Of a DNA stretch of 25,525 nucleotides, positions 24,552 to 25,525 are shown piece by piece. The notes beneath the pieces were generated by a model, which had not been told where the DNA came from, did no database searches, and saw nothing but the letters and a program-made list of their open reading frames with translations. The stretch is from positions 1 through 25,525 of the forward strand of contig URDD01000037.1 of the NCBI GenBank assembly GCA_900546395.1, in the 5' to 3' direction. The position numbers and the translations under genes were made by a program. How positions within the stretch are numbered: position 1 is the stretch's first letter; every line of letters begins with the position of its first letter. This stretch comes from an uncultured Bacteroidales bacterium (GTDB taxonomy: Bacteria > Bacteroidota > Bacteroidia > Bacteroidales > UBA932).

Positions 24552-25525
24552 ATGGAAAATAACAGAGAATATCATATAGGAAGAACGGACTTTGACGCAT
24601 TTGTTCATGCTGTCGGTTCGGAAATAGAACAGGCGCAAGTCCGGCTGATTACCGCAGCCAATGCGCAAATGCTGTTCCATTACTGGAAAATGGGCAACTA
24701 TATCCTGTATCATCAAAACTTGCAAGGCTGGGGAAGCAAAATCATCAAGCAACTGGCTAAGGCTATCCGTTTCAATTATCCTGAAAAGAAAGGCTATTCG
24801 GAGCGCAACCTTACCTATATGTGCCAATTTGCACGGTCATATCCGCTGAACGTACTACGCAGCTTCATTGATACAGATGCAAGACTGTCTGTTCCAAGCA
24901 TACAGAATGTTACAGATGAAGTCCTGAAACTAAACAACGGACAATTTACGCAGGAACTTACTGCGCAAATACAATCCGCTGATTGTCAGTCCTTAGAATT
25001 TACGCAGGAAGCTCCTGCGCAAATTCAGGATGTGGCGAAAACTGTTTCTGCCATTTACAGAATGGAGATTAAGGAGATAGAAAAATTTTTCTTGACCTCC
25101 CCTGTTGCCAGAATAAACTGGGCAAGCCAAATGGTTATACTTGACAGTTCGTTGCCGTTAGGTGTGAGATATTGGTACATGAAACAGTCTGTAGAAATGG
25201 GCTGGAGCAGCAATGTGCTTAAAATACAAATTGAAACCAACCTATATAACAGACAAATCAGCAACAACAAGGTAAACAATTTCACAGCCACACTTCCGGC
25301 ACCACAAAGTGACCTTGCCAATTATCTGTTGAAAGACCCGTATATATTTGATTTGGCAGGAGCAAAAGAAAAGGCAGATGAAAGGGATATAGAGGAACAA
25401 CTGGTAAAACACGTTGCCCGTTATTTGTTGGAAATGGGCAACGGATTCGCCTTTGTCGCCCGGCAGAAGCATTTTCAAATAGGTAACAGTGATTTCTTTG
25501 CCGACTTGATTCTATATTCTATTCC
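24552..25525 (+). CDS. DUF1016/YhcG-family PDDEXK nuclease domain protein (3' end outside window)
   Basis: The first 324 codons are present and the frame is still open at the window end; family members are usually about 350-380 residues. The N-terminal DUF1016 domain shows LFHYWKMGNYILYHQNLQGW and KKGYSERNLTYMCQFARSYP. The middle has RYWYMKQSVEMGWSSNVLKI, NLYNRQ and LPAPQSDLANYLLKDPYIFD. The nuclease domain begins GNGFAFVARQKHFQIGNSDF with FFADLILYS; the E-x-K half of the active site lies past the end. Function is not established; the family is often found near type I restriction-modification and other defence genes and is a predicted DNA endonuclease. It starts 67 bases after the integrase stop. 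An 18-codon in-frame duplication sits in its linker (24942-25025). Confidence 0.88.
   Translation, partial: MENNREYHIGRTDFDAFVHAVGSEIEQAQVRLITAANAQMLFHYWKMGNYILYHQNLQGWGSKIIKQLAKAIRFNYPEKKGYSERNLTYMCQFARSYPLNVLRSFIDTDARLSVPSIQNVTDEVLKLNNGQFTQELTAQIQSADCQSLEFTQEAPAQIQDVAKTVSAIYRMEIKEIEKFFLTSPVARINWASQMVILDSSLPLGVRYWYMKQSVEMGWSSNVLKIQIETNLYNRQISNNKVNNFTATLPAPQSDLANYLLKDPYIFDLAGAKEKADERDIEEQLVKHVARYLLEMGNGFAFVARQKHFQIGNSDFFADLILYSI
24942..25025 (+). repeat. Two imperfect 30-bp direct repeats inside the DUF1016 gene
   Basis: Copies at 24942-24971 and 24996-25025 encode QFTQELTAQI and EFTQEAPAQI, 54 bases (18 codons) apart. They sit in the linker between the N-terminal domain and the rest of the protein, so copy number could change without breaking the frame. 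Confidence 0.75.

Larger units (their letters stand above)
23047..25525 (+). mobile_element. Left end of a probable integrase-bearing genomic island
   Basis: The stretch begins about where the fimbrillin-like gene loses similarity to its paralogue. It carries a tyrosine recombinase and a DUF1016-type nuclease gene, both reading away from the junction. Codon use in these two genes looks different by eye from the upstream genes, with more AAC, GAC and CTG. The right end is outside the window, so the type (integrative element, phage remnant or invertible region) and exact left boundary are inferred. Confidence 0.5.

Overview
The window looks like the chromosome of a Bacteroidales bacterium (a gut or oral Bacteroidetes); the genus cannot be fixed from the sequence. 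The signs are Bacteroidetes-type promoters (TTTG, 19-20 bases, TAnnTTTG), Mfa-like fimbrillin lipoproteins, a BACON domain, BspA-like leucine-rich repeats, a secreted LacZ-type glycosidase and a Bacteroidetes-style integrase with an N-terminal arm domain.

Layout. (1) 54-7186, minus strand: a secreted GH2 beta-galactosidase with its own promoter, and the two-gene operon ftcD-hutU of histidine/urocanate breakdown, overlapping by ATGA. (2) 7362-11157, plus strand: a cation:proton antiporter with a strong promoter, then a malic enzyme fused to a phosphotransacetylase-like domain, preceded by a long, structured leader. (3) 11158-11634: hairpins, a dispersed promoter-like repeat and a tRNA-Val(UAC) with its own promoter and terminator. 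(4) 11635-18575, minus strand: folC followed by a very large alpha-2-macroglobulin-like exported protein. (5) 18811-23090, plus strand: two neighbouring surface lipoprotein genes that share a fimbrillin-like N-terminal domain. The first carries that domain plus 11 BspA-type LRRs, a BACON domain and an M64 zinc peptidase. The second stops where the shared domain is interrupted. (6) About 23047-25525: the left end of a probable mobile island, with a tyrosine recombinase that has all six catalytic residues, repeated TTGGGTGTA sites just before it, and a DUF1016/YhcG-type PDDEXK nuclease gene cut by the window end.

How the genes fit together. FtcD (here the full bifunctional formiminotransferase-cyclodeaminase) and HutU handle urocanate carbon and return one-carbon units to folate; FolC makes the polyglutamyl folates such enzymes use. 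HutH and HutI are not in the window, so histidine breakdown is incomplete here. MaeB feeds pyruvate and NAD(P)H metabolism. The beta-galactosidase, macroglobulin-like protein and M64 lipoprotein are envelope or surface proteins for glycan use, protease defence and adhesion/proteolysis.

The most interesting parts are the fimbrillin-LRR-BACON-M64 protein beside a truncated paralogue, the island junction that seems to have truncated it, and the repeated regulatory structures in the intergenic regions. Several computed open frames begin at TTG or GTG; I moved those starts to internal ATGs supported by signal peptides or promoter positions.
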